From Allobosea sp. (GTDB taxonomy: Bacteria; Pseudomonadota; Alphaproteobacteria; Rhizobiales; Beijerinckiaceae): a DNA stretch of 64,000 nt. Shown here piece after piece: positions 34,781-43,618 of this stretch (position 1 is its first letter; the number at the start of each line of letters is the position of its first letter). The stretch lies in the NCBI GenBank assembly GCA_024231975.1, contig JAAEQB010000009.1, positions 124,001-188,000 on the forward strand. The letters run 5' to 3'. The translations under genes and the position numbers were made by a program. A model generated the notes under the pieces. That model was not told the DNA's origin. It was given only the letters and a program-made list of their open reading frames with translations, and ran no database searches.

Positions 34781-35613
34781 TGCTCTGTACCTCCAGGCCG
34801 GCGCATCCGCTCCGAGCGCGCGCGGAGCCATTCCATCACCAGCATCAGGACGACGGAGACCATCAGCAGCACGACGGCGGCGGCGGTGATCGTCGGCGAG
34901 ATGTTCTCGCTCACGCCGCTGAAGATCTGCCGCGGCAGGGTGCGCTGCTGCGGGCTGGTGATGAAAAGGGCGATGACGAGTTCGTCGAAGGATGTGACGA
35001 AGGCGAAGACGCTGCCTGACGCCACGCCGGGCGCGATCATGGGCAAGGTTACGGTCCGCAGCGTGCGCAGTGGCGAGGCGCCCAGGCTCGCAGCAGCCCG
35101 GGGAAGGTTCGGATCGAAGCCCTGCAGCGTCGCCGAGACGGTGATCACCACAAAGGGCAAGGCCAGTGCGACATGGGCCAGGATCAGGCCGATATAGGTG
35201 CCAACGAGGTTGACCGCGGCGAAGAAATAGAAGGCCGAGACCGCGATGATGACGACGGGCACGGCGATCGGGGTGACCAGCAAGGCCATGACGAAGGGCT
35301 TCAGCCGAAACCGTGCGCCGTGAAGCCCGAGCGCGGCCATCGTCCCTAGCACCGTCGCGACGATCGTCGTCACGATGCCGACGAACAGGCTGTTGAGCAG
35401 CGCGCCGGTCCAGAGCGGGCTCGTGAAGAACTCCCGGTACCATTGCAGCGACCAGCCCGGCAGCGGAAACACCAGAAGCTGGCCTGCCGTGAACGACAGC
35501 GGAAACACGACGAAGATCGGCGCGACCAGGAAGGCGAGGACCGCGAAGGCGAAGGCGCGCCCGCCGCCGAGAGCGAGCCGTTCGATGAGGGGAGTGGAAG
35601 AACCGGATCTCAT
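34777..35613 (-). CDS. PotC-like ABC permease
   Basis: A 278-residue permease with six helices. The coupling loop PRAAASLGASPLRTLRTVTLP is the EAA motif of PotC-type proteins, and ASGSVFAFVTSFDELVIALF is a hallmark of the spermidine/putrescine family. It pairs with the PotB-like permease encoded just upstream. Confidence 0.92.
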   Translation of the reverse strand: MRSGSSTPLIERLALGGGRAFAFAVLAFLVAPIFVVFPLSFTAGQLLVFPLPGWSLQWYREFFTSPLWTGALLNSLFVGIVTTIVATVLGTMAALGLHGARFRLKPFVMALLVTPIAVPVVIIAVSAFYFFAAVNLVGTYIGLILAHVALALPFVVITVSATLQGFDPNLPRAAASLGASPLRTLRTVTLPMIAPGVASGSVFAFVTSFDELVIALFITSPQQRTLPRQIFSGVSENISPTITAAAVVLLMVSVVLMLVMEWLRARSERMRRPGGTEQ

Positions 35614-35614
35614 C

Positions 35615-36877
35615 TCAGCGCACCCGCAGACGGTTGAAGCCGACGAGCTTGCCGAGGGCCAGGTAGATCGCTGCGACGACGATCAGCAGGAAGGCGCCGA
35701 GCGCCGAGGCCAGGCCCCAGTTCACCGCCGAATTGGTGAAATAGGCGATGAAATAGCCGATCATCTGGTCGCCCGGGCCGCCGACGAGCGCCGGCGTGAC
35801 GTAGAACCCGACCGAGAGGACGAAGACCAGCGTTCCGCCGGCGGCCACGCCCGGCAGCGTCAGGGGCAGATAGACCGTCCGGAAGACACGCAGCGGCGAA
35901 GCGCCGAGCGATGCGGCCGCGCGCAGATGGTTGCCGGATATGCCCTTCATCACGCTGTAGATCGGCAGGATCGCATAGGGCAGCAGGACGTGGACCATGG
36001 CGATCAGCACGCCCGCCCGGTTGAACACCAGCGGCAAGGGCGAGCTGATGATCCCCATGGCCATCAGCGCCTTGTTCACCAGACCCTCGTTCTGGAGGAG
36101 GATCACCCAGGCGGTGCTGCGTACCAGCAGCGACGTCCAGAACGGCACCAGCACGAGCATCAGCATCCAGCTGGCTACCCGCTTGCTGGCGCTCGCCATC
36201 ACGGCGGCGACCGGAAAGCCGATGAGCAGGCACAGGGCTGTGACGGTCAGGCTCACGGACAGGGTCCGGCCATAGAGGTCGATGAAGATGCGCTGGTCCG
36301 GCGCGACGCGTTGGAGCTCACCGTCGGGGGATTTCTGGAGATCGAGCGCCGTGAGGAGATAGAAGTCCGTCAGGCGTCCGGATTGCTGGTGCAGCACGCC
36401 CCATAGCGCCGGCTCTGCCCATTGCGGGTCGATCGCGATCAGCGCGTCCTTCGCGGAGGCTCCTTCCGCGATCGGCAGGCGCCGGGCCGTCTTGGTGAGA
36501 AGGCCACGCGCGCCGGGCATGGCATAGTTGAGCCGCCGCCCGATCAGCCCGAGCGAAGGCTGCCCGCGAATGGCATTCAGATCCGCCGCGATGGCCGCGA
36601 AGGCCGCTTCATCCGGCTCACCCTTGCCCGACCAGCTTCTCATGACCTCGGCGGTGCGCGGCAGGTAGGTCTGGATCTCGGGGTTGTCGACACTCCTGAA
36701 CATGAAGAGTGCGAGCGGAAACACGAAGAACAGGGCGGTGAAGATCACGCTCGGGGCAAGCAGCGCCAGCATCTTGATCAGATGCTTCCGCTCGGAAGCA
36801 CTCACCTGAGCCGCGAGGCCCGGGTGCTCGACCGCGACGGATACCGATCGGGGTGAAGCGGATGCCATGACAGTCAT
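35615..36877 (-). CDS. PotB-like ABC permease with a long periplasmic insertion
   Basis: A 420-residue permease, about 120 residues longer than usual PotB. After the first helix (SVIFTALFFVFPLALFMF) comes a roughly 150-residue soluble loop with QTYLPRTAEVMRSW and GLIGRRLNYAMPG before the next helices. The EAA loop is LRAAASLGASPLRVFRTVYLP. The insertion occurs in one subgroup of these permeases and may help dock the binding protein. ATG 36877 overlaps the first binding-protein gene by ATGA. Confidence 0.9.
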   Translation of the reverse strand: MTVMASASPRSVSVAVEHPGLAAQVSASERKHLIKMLALLAPSVIFTALFFVFPLALFMFRSVDNPEIQTYLPRTAEVMRSWSGKGEPDEAAFAAIAADLNAIRGQPSLGLIGRRLNYAMPGARGLLTKTARRLPIAEGASAKDALIAIDPQWAEPALWGVLHQQSGRLTDFYLLTALDLQKSPDGELQRVAPDQRIFIDLYGRTLSVSLTVTALCLLIGFPVAAVMASASKRVASWMLMLVLVPFWTSLLVRSTAWVILLQNEGLVNKALMAMGIISSPLPLVFNRAGVLIAMVHVLLPYAILPIYSVMKGISGNHLRAAASLGASPLRVFRTVYLPLTLPGVAAGGTLVFVLSVGFYVTPALVGGPGDQMIGYFIAYFTNSAVNWGLASALGAFLLIVVAAIYLALGKLVGFNRLRVR

Positions 36878-37935
36878 TGCGCGACGAAGGTCGCGAAGCG
36901 TTGACGGATGGCGTCGCCGTTATCGAGCCAGAAATTGATGTATTGCTGGCCGGCCTGCATCATGCCGTTGCGCGATTTCGGATCCGGAAGGCTGGCGCGA
37001 CGCGCCTCGCTGAGGAGCGGGTTCGCGTCAGCATTCGCCGGAGGATTGCCGAGCGCCTCCATGTGCCGGGCCTGCACGGGCGCGGAGAGCTGGTAGGCGA
37101 TCAGGCGGATCGCCTCCTCCTTGCGCGGCGAGCCCTTCATCACCCCCAGGAAGATCAGGGCGTTGGTGTAGCCGGCGTCCCAGACGATGCGCAGCTTGCG
37201 GTTGTTGGAGCTGTTGGCAGCGTTGACGCGGCCGAGCCAGCCATAGCCCATAGAGACTTCGCCGGTGAGCAGCAGCTGCATGGATTCGTCGCCGCTCTTC
37301 CACCATTTGATGTGCGGCTTGAGCTCGGCGAGCTTCCTGAAAGCGCGGTCGACGCCGCCCGGCGCCGTGAGGACCTTGATGACCTCCGAGGGCGGCACGC
37401 CATCCGCCATGAGCGCGATCTCAAGCGTCTGGTCCGGCTGGTACATCAGGGAGCGCTTGCCGGGGAATTTTGCGACGTTCCAGAAGTCGGCCCAGCTCTT
37501 CGGAGCTGCGTCGCCCTTCAGTTTCTCCGAGTCGATGACCAGGGCGCCGGGGGAGGCGAGATAGGGCGCCCCGCATTCCCCGAAGCCACCCACGGCTTCG
37601 AAGGCCTCGGGCCTGGCGTGTTTCGACCAGTCGATCTTTTCGAGCAGGCCTTCCTCGCAGCCGGCGACCTCGTTGATCGGGTTGAGGCTCACCGCGTCCC
37701 AGACGAGGTTGCCCGTCTCGACCTGCGTGCGCAGGCGCGCCAGCTCCTGATTGAACGTGTCGACCCTGATCTGGATTCCGGTTTCGGCCGTGAAGGGCTC
37801 GAAGACCGTTTTCTTCTGGACGTCGCCCGGCTGGCCGCCCTGGGTGACGATCGTCAGCGTTTCGGCGCCGAGCGCTTGTTGCTGTACGAAGGTGAGGATG
37901 ATCGCAGTCGCGATCGCAGCATGAACCGGCCGCAT
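36874..37935 (-). CDS. PotD-like ABC substrate-binding protein 1
   Basis: A 353-residue periplasmic binding protein with signal peptide MRPVHAAIATAIILTF and cleavage near LGAETLT. Family features are VETGNLVWDAVSLNPINEVA, ADFWNVAKFPGKRSLMYQP and KWWKSGDESMQLLLTGEVSM. It closely resembles the neighbouring protein encoded at 37962-39023, with identical length and many shared blocks. It should deliver the substrate to the PotBC-like permeases encoded directly downstream. Confidence 0.92.
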   Translation of the reverse strand: MRPVHAAIATAIILTFVQQQALGAETLTIVTQGGQPGDVQKKTVFEPFTAETGIQIRVDTFNQELARLRTQVETGNLVWDAVSLNPINEVAGCEEGLLEKIDWSKHARPEAFEAVGGFGECGAPYLASPGALVIDSEKLKGDAAPKSWADFWNVAKFPGKRSLMYQPDQTLEIALMADGVPPSEVIKVLTAPGGVDRAFRKLAELKPHIKWWKSGDESMQLLLTGEVSMGYGWLGRVNAANSSNNRKLRIVWDAGYTNALIFLGVMKGSPRKEEAIRLIAYQLSAPVQARHMEALGNPPANADANPLLSEARRASLPDPKSRNGMMQAGQQYINFWLDNGDAIRQRFATFVAQ

Positions 37936-37961
37936 CGGTAGCCTCCCTGGACTTGCGAGTG

Positions 37962-39023
37962 CTATTGCGCGGCGAAGGTGATGAAGCGCTGAAGCAGCGC
38001 GTCGCCGTTGTTGAGCCAGAAATCGAGATAGACCGGCCCGCTCTGCAGTGAGGCCAGCTTCATGTGTCCGGCCGGTAGCGTCGCGCGCTCCGCCTCGGTC
38101 AGGAAGGCGTAGGCCTTGGCATTTACCGGTGCATAGTCGATGGCGCGCGCGAAGTTCGCCTGCGGCTCCGGCGACGATGCGAGCTTGATGAAGTCGATCG
38201 CGATGTCCTTCTTCTTGGTGCCCTTCATCACCGCGATCATCTGGCTGCCGGAAACGTGCCCGGCGCCGAATTCGATCTTGAGCTGCCGGTTATTGGCGCG
38301 GTTCGCCATGCCGACCCGGCCGTTCCAGGCGAAGGTCATGACGACCTCGCCGGTGAGGATGGCCTGCATGGATTCATCGCCGCTCTTCCACCATTTGATG
38401 TGCGGCTTGAGCTCGGCGAGCTTCTTGAAGGCGCGGTCGACGCCGTCGGGAGCCGAGAGGACCTTCATGACTTCAGCCGGAGGCACGCCGTCGGCCATGA
38501 GCGCGACTTCGAGCGTCTGCTCGGCGCGATAGAGCAGGCCACGCTTGCCGGGAAACTTCTTCACATCCCAGAAATCGGCCCAGCTCTTCGGTGTTTCGCC
38601 GCCGTCATAGCGCTTTGAATCGTAGACGAGGCCACCGGAGACGAAATTGTTCGGCAGGCCGCATTGGCCGAAGCCGCCGACATCGGCGAAATCCTTCGGA
38701 TCGAGATGCTTAGACCAGTCGATCCGTTCGAGCAGGCCCTCGTCGCAGGCCGTGGCTTCGTTGATTGCCGTAACGCTGACGACGTCCCAGACGAGATTGC
38801 CCGTCTCGACCTGCGAGCGGATCTTCGCGAGCTCCTGGCTGAACTGATCGTCGATGATCGTGTGCCCGGTCTTCGCGGTGAAGGGCTTGTAATAGGCCTC
38901 GCGATAGCCGGCCCCGGCGGCGCCGCCGTTATTGGCGACCGTGATCGAATCGGCGGATGCGACCTGCGGCGCGATCAATCCGATCAGCGCCATGCTCAGG
39001 CTGAGCATTGTCCGGTTCGCCAT
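37962..39023 (-). CDS. PotD-like ABC substrate-binding protein 2 (tandem paralogue)
   Basis: A 353-residue periplasmic binding protein starting at ATG 39023 with GGAGG upstream. The signal peptide runs to QVASADS. Shared blocks with the first copy include QVETGNLVWDVVSV, GLLERIDWSKH, KSWADFWDVKKFPGKRGLLY and LAELKPHIKWWKSGDESMQ. The two proteins therefore arose by tandem duplication and then diverged. Being first in the operon it is probably the most highly expressed. The copies may widen the substrate range. Confidence 0.92.
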   Translation of the reverse strand: MANRTMLSLSMALIGLIAPQVASADSITVANNGGAAGAGYREAYYKPFTAKTGHTIIDDQFSQELAKIRSQVETGNLVWDVVSVTAINEATACDEGLLERIDWSKHLDPKDFADVGGFGQCGLPNNFVSGGLVYDSKRYDGGETPKSWADFWDVKKFPGKRGLLYRAEQTLEVALMADGVPPAEVMKVLSAPDGVDRAFKKLAELKPHIKWWKSGDESMQAILTGEVVMTFAWNGRVGMANRANNRQLKIEFGAGHVSGSQMIAVMKGTKKKDIAIDFIKLASSPEPQANFARAIDYAPVNAKAYAFLTEAERATLPAGHMKLASLQSGPVYLDFWLNNGDALLQRFITFAAQ

Positions 39024-39049
39024 GATGACAACCTCCGTTCCCCGTTGGA

Positions 39050-39069
39050 TTGGTTGCATTTTTGGTTGC
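39050..39069 (+). repeat. Two direct TTGGTTGC half-sites before the binding-protein gene
   Basis: TTGGTTGC occurs at 39050-39057 and again at 39062-39069, with a third copy at 39202-39209. They share the TTGGTT arm of the palindrome at 39178-39193 and could be extra regulator contacts on the leftward promoter. Confidence 0.45.
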
Positions 39070-39177
39070 GATTTGGCTCGCATCCAGATTGTTGGCGCTT
39101 ACTTGAATATCTGTCTTGGCTGCTGTCAACTCTGAATCGTGCTGAAAAATCTTGACTTCGTGAGCAGGGCTTGAGCA

Positions 39178-39193
39178 TTTGGTTTCAACCAAA
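39178..39193. promoter_or_regulatory. Probable operator of the GntR regulator (TTTGGTTTCAACCAAA)
   Basis: A perfect 16-bp palindrome centred between the divergent ABC/amidohydrolase operon and the GntR gene, 20 bp before the GntR start. The TGGTNNNACCA-like core matches the general form of FadR-type GntR operators. Confidence 0.65.
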
Positions 39194-39213
39194 GCAAATC
39201 ATTGGTTGCAATT

Positions 39214-39921
39214 ATGACTCGCCAGCGCATTACAAACGAGATTAGATCGGCTCTGGAAGAGGGCATCGAGACGATGATGGGAGAGGCGGCGGAGCGGACG
39301 GAGGCGAGACTGCCGACGGAACGGGAGCTCGCCGAGCGCTTTCAGGTGAGCCGGCACGCCATAAGACAGGCCCTGGAGCGGCTCGAGGCGAAAGGCTCGC
39401 TTTGGCGGCATGTCGGGCGCGGCACCTTCCGCGGGCGCCGTAGCGAAGCCGAGCAGGTGGTGGCCGACGTCGCGGCCTTCTGCAGCCCGCGGCACATCTA
39501 CGATGCTCGCCGGATGCTCGAGCCGTCACTCGCCTCGATGGCGGCCTTGAACGCCACTTCCTCGCAGATCGCCGAGATCCAGGCGACTTGCCGGCGCTGT
39601 GCGGCCGCAAGGAACATGGACGACTACGAGGTCTTCGACGAAGCCTTCCACCGGGCGATCGCCCAGGCTTGCGGCAATCCGCTCGCGGCGGAGCTCTTCG
39701 AGACCGTCAATCAAGCCCGCAAGAAGATCATCTGGGGGGCGATGCGCCGCGCCGTGCTCCGGCCCGAGCGCCGGGCGTTCTTCAGCGAGCAGCATCGCGA
39801 GATCATGGACGCGATCGCCCGGCGCGATGCGCATGCCGCCTGGCAGGCGGTGATGTCTCACATGGAAACGGTCGCGCAGACCTACGAGACCTTGCGGCCG
39901 GGTGAACCGTTTATCGTCTAG
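39214..39921 (+). CDS. GntR-family (FadR/FCD-type) regulator of the amidohydrolase/ABC locus
   Basis: A 235-residue regulator with the winged HTH RLPTERELAERFQVSRHAIR, then RLEAKGSLWRHVGRGTF, and a C-terminal FCD domain (RRMLEPSLASMAALN, DEAFHRAIAQACGNPLAAEL, QHREIMDAIARRDAHAAW). It starts at ATG 39214, just after its presumed operator. It is divergent from the transporter operon and upstream of amidohydrolase D, so it likely controls both. An inducer made from the imported compound is expected. Confidence 0.9.
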   Translation: MTRQRITNEIRSALEEGIETMMGEAAERTEARLPTERELAERFQVSRHAIRQALERLEAKGSLWRHVGRGTFRGRRSEAEQVVADVAAFCSPRHIYDARRMLEPSLASMAALNATSSQIAEIQATCRRCAAARNMDDYEVFDEAFHRAIAQACGNPLAAELFETVNQARKKIIWGAMRRAVLRPERRAFFSEQHREIMDAIARRDAHAAWQAVMSHMETVAQTYETLRPGEPFIV

Positions 39922-39940
39922 TGTCGAGAGGGCTGAGACA

Positions 39941-41350
39941 GTGGAGCTAGAGAGCGTTGACCTCGCGGTGCGCGGTCGCATCGTTACCATGGACAAGGAC
40001 CGGACCGTCATCGACGACGGCATGGCGGTCTCCCGGGCCGGCCGGATCCTGGCCGTCGGCCCGCGCGCGGAGATCGCGTCGCGCTTCCGCTGCGACCAGG
40101 TCCTCGGTGACGCCCACTCCATCATCATGCCGGGCTTTATCGACGCCCATACGCATTGCACTCAATGCTTCGTCCGCTCGCTGACCAGCGGCGAGCTGCC
40201 GATGATCCCGCGCATCTACAGTCCCGCCCAACGCTCGTTGAACCCGGAGCACGCGGCCACGACCGTCAGGCTCATCGCTGCCCAGCTGCTGCGCTCGGGC
40301 ATCACGACGATGTGCGAAGGCACCTTGAACCCGGCGCATGAGCCGGCGATCGTCCAGGCGATCGAGGAGACCGGGATCCGCTGCGTGATGGCGCGTGGAG
40401 CAGCGGACCAGGATTTCCACCACGCGGCGCTCTACAGCCAGATCACCGATCGCTCCTGGTACAAGGCGCGGGAGGGGCAGGCCGAGAAGGAGCTCCTCGC
40501 AACCGAAGCGTTCCTGCAGCGGCATCCGGCGCGTGGCGATGGGCTCATCCGGGGCGCCGTCAACGTCTCGGCGCTTCTGAATTTCTCGGAGGTCTACTTC
40601 AAGGGCGGTGCCGAGCTGGCGCGTCGGCACGATGCGACCATGCAAGTCCATATCGGCAGGGATCGTGAGGAGGTCGAATTCTGCCTCTCGGTGTTCGGCC
40701 GCCGCCCGATCGAGCGGCTCGCCGATCTCGGCGTCATCGACGAGCATCTCGTCGCGGTCCATGCCGTGCTGGCGAGCGAGAAGGAGGTCGAGCTCCTGGC
40801 GCGCGGTGGGGCGGGCCTCGCTCACTCGCCGGTGGAGTGCGTCGCCAATCTCAACGCCATTCCGAACCTGCCGCGCTTCAGGGCCGCCGGCATCCGAGTC
40901 GCGCTCGGCTGCGACAACCAGGCCAACGACATCTTCGTGAACATGCGGGCCGCCTGGCTGATCCATGGCGCCAAATGGGGGGTGTCGAGCTATGACGCAG
41001 AGTTCCTCTCTGCCGGAGAGATCATCGATATGGCGACCATCGAGGCCGCGTCCGTACTGAGATGCGACGATCTCATCGGTTCGCTGGAGCCCGGCAAGGC
41101 GGCCGATCTCGTCGTGCTCGACGGCAGCGGGCCGCACATGATGTCCTCGCAGCATCTCTCAAGCGAGCTGCTGCGCTACGCCTCGCGGGCCGAGGTCAAG
41201 TCGACGATCGTCGCCGGCAAGGTGCTTTATTCCGACGGGGAGTTCCCGACGATTGATATCGAGCGGCTGCGGGAGGAAGCCACGGCCGGCGCACGGTTCG
41301 TGGGCGATGTCGTTTCCGAACGTCGTTACCGCCCGCTTCCAGTCTGGTAA
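39941..41350 (+). CDS. Amidohydrolase D: ATZ/TRZ/SAH-deaminase-like
   Basis: A ~469-residue amidohydrolase. Metal ligands appear in GFIDAHTHCTQCF, MQVHIGRDREE and VAVHAVLASEKEVELL, with the aspartate in VALGCDNQANDIF. The start is uncertain: GTG 39941 is used, GTG 39902 would overlap the GntR gene. Related enzymes deaminate adenosine-type, guanine-type or triazine compounds. It probably acts on the same substrate class as amidohydrolases A-C. Confidence 0.86.
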   Translation: MELESVDLAVRGRIVTMDKDRTVIDDGMAVSRAGRILAVGPRAEIASRFRCDQVLGDAHSIIMPGFIDAHTHCTQCFVRSLTSGELPMIPRIYSPAQRSLNPEHAATTVRLIAAQLLRSGITTMCEGTLNPAHEPAIVQAIEETGIRCVMARGAADQDFHHAALYSQITDRSWYKAREGQAEKELLATEAFLQRHPARGDGLIRGAVNVSALLNFSEVYFKGGAELARRHDATMQVHIGRDREEVEFCLSVFGRRPIERLADLGVIDEHLVAVHAVLASEKEVELLARGGAGLAHSPVECVANLNAIPNLPRFRAAGIRVALGCDNQANDIFVNMRAAWLIHGAKWGVSSYDAEFLSAGEIIDMATIEAASVLRCDDLIGSLEPGKAADLVVLDGSGPHMMSSQHLSSELLRYASRAEVKSTIVAGKVLYSDGEFPTIDIERLREEATAGARFVGDVVSERRYRPLPVW

Positions 41351-41454
41351 TCTAGTCGCGCGGGGGGATGTGATCGTCTCTCCAGTGATCGCTTGGTCAG
41401 TCTCAGGAGCGGATGTTCTTCATCTGCCATGAAGCCAAGGAGGCATCACCGCCG

Positions 41455-42261
41455 CTACTTGCCCAGCGGTGCCAGCGCAACGGCCGCCTCGGAGGTCAGC
41501 ATCCGGAAGGTGAAGCTTTCCTGCAAATAGAGCTCGACCGTCGTGGCGCTGTGGCTGAGATAGCCGATCGAGATGTCCTGGCCGATGTCGAGCTCGAAAT
41601 CGCCGCCGCGGGTGGTGAGCACGAAGCCTCCCTCGATCGCCGGCGCCCAGATCACCCCGCCATCGATGATGCGCTCGATATGGTGGAAGATCGGATAGCC
41701 TTCCTCATTGCCGCCGCTCGCCGCCAGATAGGCATCGCCTCCCAGCACCAGCGCATAGGGGCCGTTGCAGCCGGCGAGCTTGAGGTCGTTGAGCGCCTTG
41801 GCGATGGCCTCCGGATAATCGTCGAGATCCTCCGGCAGCGGCACAGCGGCGTTGCTGCTGCCGGCGCGGAGGCCGCCGATCCCGGCCGCGGCATAGCCCT
41901 CGAAGACCGCGCGGTCCTCGGCGAAGGCGAGCGTCTTGGCGGCGTCTTTCAGCGGCTGCCAATCGGAATCGTCCGAGCCGCGCTCGACATCGTCGATCGC
42001 CTGCCGCGTCAGCGTGAAGGGAACGCGCAATTCGACCAGCGGCTGCGCCTCGCGCAGCAGGGAGCGGACGCCCTCGGCTGGCGCCGTGATCGGCCGTGTA
42101 TGCCCCGTGCCGACAGCGGCGAAGCCCGTTCCCTTCGGTCCGTCGACATCGACGACCCGGCGCGCTGCCAGATAGCGCTTCAGGGTACGCGACGCCTCTT
42201 CCTCGATCTGCGCCCAGGCGGCGTCGGATATGGGGGCGAGTTCCCGGTGCAGATTATTCAT
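41455..42261 (-). CDS. Family 1 encapsulin shell protein
   Basis: A 268-residue HK97-fold shell protein. The sequence shows the encapsulin hallmarks LHRELAPISDAAWAQIEEEA, then PKGTGFAAVGTGH, FEGYAAAGIGG and GGDFELDIGQDISIGYLSH. Encapsulins self-assemble into ~24-32 nm compartments that load cargo carrying a short C-terminal peptide. The ATG lies within the end of the upstream DyP-peroxidase gene (8-bp overlap), and that protein ends in a loading peptide, so the cargo is clear. The compartment probably protects the cell from oxidative damage or confines peroxidase chemistry. Confidence 0.95.
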   Translation of the reverse strand: MNNLHRELAPISDAAWAQIEEEASRTLKRYLAARRVVDVDGPKGTGFAAVGTGHTRPITAPAEGVRSLLREAQPLVELRVPFTLTRQAIDDVERGSDDSDWQPLKDAAKTLAFAEDRAVFEGYAAAGIGGLRAGSSNAAVPLPEDLDDYPEAIAKALNDLKLAGCNGPYALVLGGDAYLAASGGNEEGYPIFHHIERIIDGGVIWAPAIEGGFVLTTRGGDFELDIGQDISIGYLSHSATTVELYLQESFTFRMLTSEAAVALAPLGK

Positions 42262-43324
42262 GGCCTGCCTCTTCCTTCAGGGAGCCGATGCCGAGCGAGC
42301 CGTCGCCGGGGGATCGGGATGGGGGTGGCGCCGGTTCGGGCGCAGCGGCGGCGGCTTCGCCGGGCTCCGTCGCGGGGGTCTCCGCCACCACCGCGTCGAG
42401 GAACGTGGCCGTCGGCACGAAGAACAGCGAGCCTGTGACCGCGCGGCTGAAGTCGAGCAGCCGGTCATAGGTGCCCGGCGGCGAGCCGATGAACATGTTC
42501 TCCAGCATGCGCTCGATCCGGCGCGGCGTGCGGGAGTAGCCGATGAAATAGGTGCCGAACTCGGCCGTTCCGACTTTGCCGAAGGGCATGTTGTCCCTGA
42601 GGATGTCGACCGGCTCGCCATCCTCGGTGATGCTGGTCAGGACATTGTGGGCATAGGGCTTCTTGATCGCGTCCGGCTGCTCGATGTCGGAGAGCTTTTG
42701 GCGGCCGACGATGTTCTCCTGCTCCTCGACCGGCACCTTGTCCCAGGCTGCGAGGTTGTGAAGGTATTTCTGGACGATGACATAGCTGCCGCCGGCGAAG
42801 GCGGCGTCCTCGTCGCCGATGATGGCGGCCTTGACCGCATCCGGACCCGCCGGGTTCTCGGTGCCGTCGACGAAGCCGATCAGGTCGCGGTCGTCGAAAT
42901 AGTTGAAGCCGTGGACCTCGTCGACGACGGTGATGGCACCGTCGAGCCGGATCATGATCTGTCGCGCCAGCTCGAAGCACAGGTCCATCCGCTTGCTTGC
43001 GCGGATGTGGAACAGGAGGTCGCCCGGCGTCGAGACGGCGTGATGCACGCCGCGAATCTCCTGGAAGGGATGCAGCTCCTTCGGCCGGGGCCCGTCGAAA
43101 AGGCGGTCCCAGGCCTGCGAGCCGATGGCCATCACGCAGGAGAGATTGCCCTGGAGATCGCGGAAGCCGACGGCCCGCAGCAGCGACGACAGATCGGCGC
43201 ACAGGCCGCGCACGGCCGTTTCGGCTGCGCTGCCGGGATTGATCGTCGCGACGAGGAAGATCGCGGAGCGCGTCAGCGCCGCCACGACCGGCTGCGAGCT
43301 GACGGATGGCACGCCTGAATCCAT
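42254..43324 (-). CDS. Dye-decolourising (DyP-type) haem peroxidase, encapsulin cargo
   Basis: A 356-residue DyP peroxidase. The catalytic GXXDG motif is GFVDGTENPAGPDA, the distal arginine lies in IGYSRTPRRIERML and the likely haem-ligand histidine in KKPYAHNVLTSI. After the enzyme domain comes an Ala/Pro/Glu linker and the tail DGSLGIGSLKEEAGHE, which matches the encapsulin-targeting peptide known from Brevibacterium-type DyP. ATG 43324 has AGGAG upstream. It is translationally coupled to the shell gene. DyP enzymes use peroxide to oxidise dyes, lignin-like phenols or porphyrins. Confidence 0.95.
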   Translation of the reverse strand: MDSGVPSVSSQPVVAALTRSAIFLVATINPGSAAETAVRGLCADLSSLLRAVGFRDLQGNLSCVMAIGSQAWDRLFDGPRPKELHPFQEIRGVHHAVSTPGDLLFHIRASKRMDLCFELARQIMIRLDGAITVVDEVHGFNYFDDRDLIGFVDGTENPAGPDAVKAAIIGDEDAAFAGGSYVIVQKYLHNLAAWDKVPVEEQENIVGRQKLSDIEQPDAIKKPYAHNVLTSITEDGEPVDILRDNMPFGKVGTAEFGTYFIGYSRTPRRIERMLENMFIGSPPGTYDRLLDFSRAVTGSLFFVPTATFLDAVVAETPATEPGEAAAAAPEPAPPPSRSPGDGSLGIGSLKEEAGHE

Positions 43325-43494
43325 TGACGCTCCTGCCTGGTAGCCTTCGCTCGAAATTCCGTCGGCCACCCGGACCGTCATGCCGATGATGGCGCGATGC
43401 GGCGCCGGTTGGAAGAGTGTCGGAAACACGCCGCCCTCTCCGTTGGCAGAGGGGTTACGGGGCGCAGGTCTGGGGTGGGACAGGGCATGGCGCC

Positions 43495-43519
43495 GCTCTC
43501 CCCCGGAACGGGGGAGAGC
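43495..43519. other. Strong hairpin downstream of the DUF2171 gene
   Basis: GCTCTCCCCC and GGGGGAGAGC form a perfect 10-bp stem around a GGAAC loop, followed on the + side by TTTC. It lies between the DyP and DUF2171 genes and could limit read-through, or be a copy of a dispersed intergenic repeat. Confidence 0.45.
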
Positions 43520-43584
43520 TTTCGCGCCTGAAGCCGGGAGGTCACAGAGCTGTATCGGGCCAACCGATCTGGAGCCTAACGGAG

Positions 43585-43612
43585 CGGCCGCAGCCGGCAG
43601 GCGCTGCGGCCG
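43585..43612 (-). terminator. Hairpin after the DUF2171 gene
   Basis: CGGCCGCAGC (43585-43594) and GCTGCGGCCG (43603-43612) make a perfect 10-bp stem just 6 bp past the DUF2171 stop codon. No T-run follows on the minus strand, so termination would be weak or need a factor. Confidence 0.5.
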
Positions 43613-43618
43613 GGATGG

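Noticed and set aside
36877..37941. 354-codon plus-strand frame over the first PotD-like gene
   Set aside because: It mirrors almost exactly the binding-protein gene on the other strand, which has a signal peptide and family motifs.
39050..39209. CRISPR-like array from the repeated TTGGTTGC units
   Set aside because: Units are only 8 bp, irregularly spaced and lie in a promoter; no cas genes are near.
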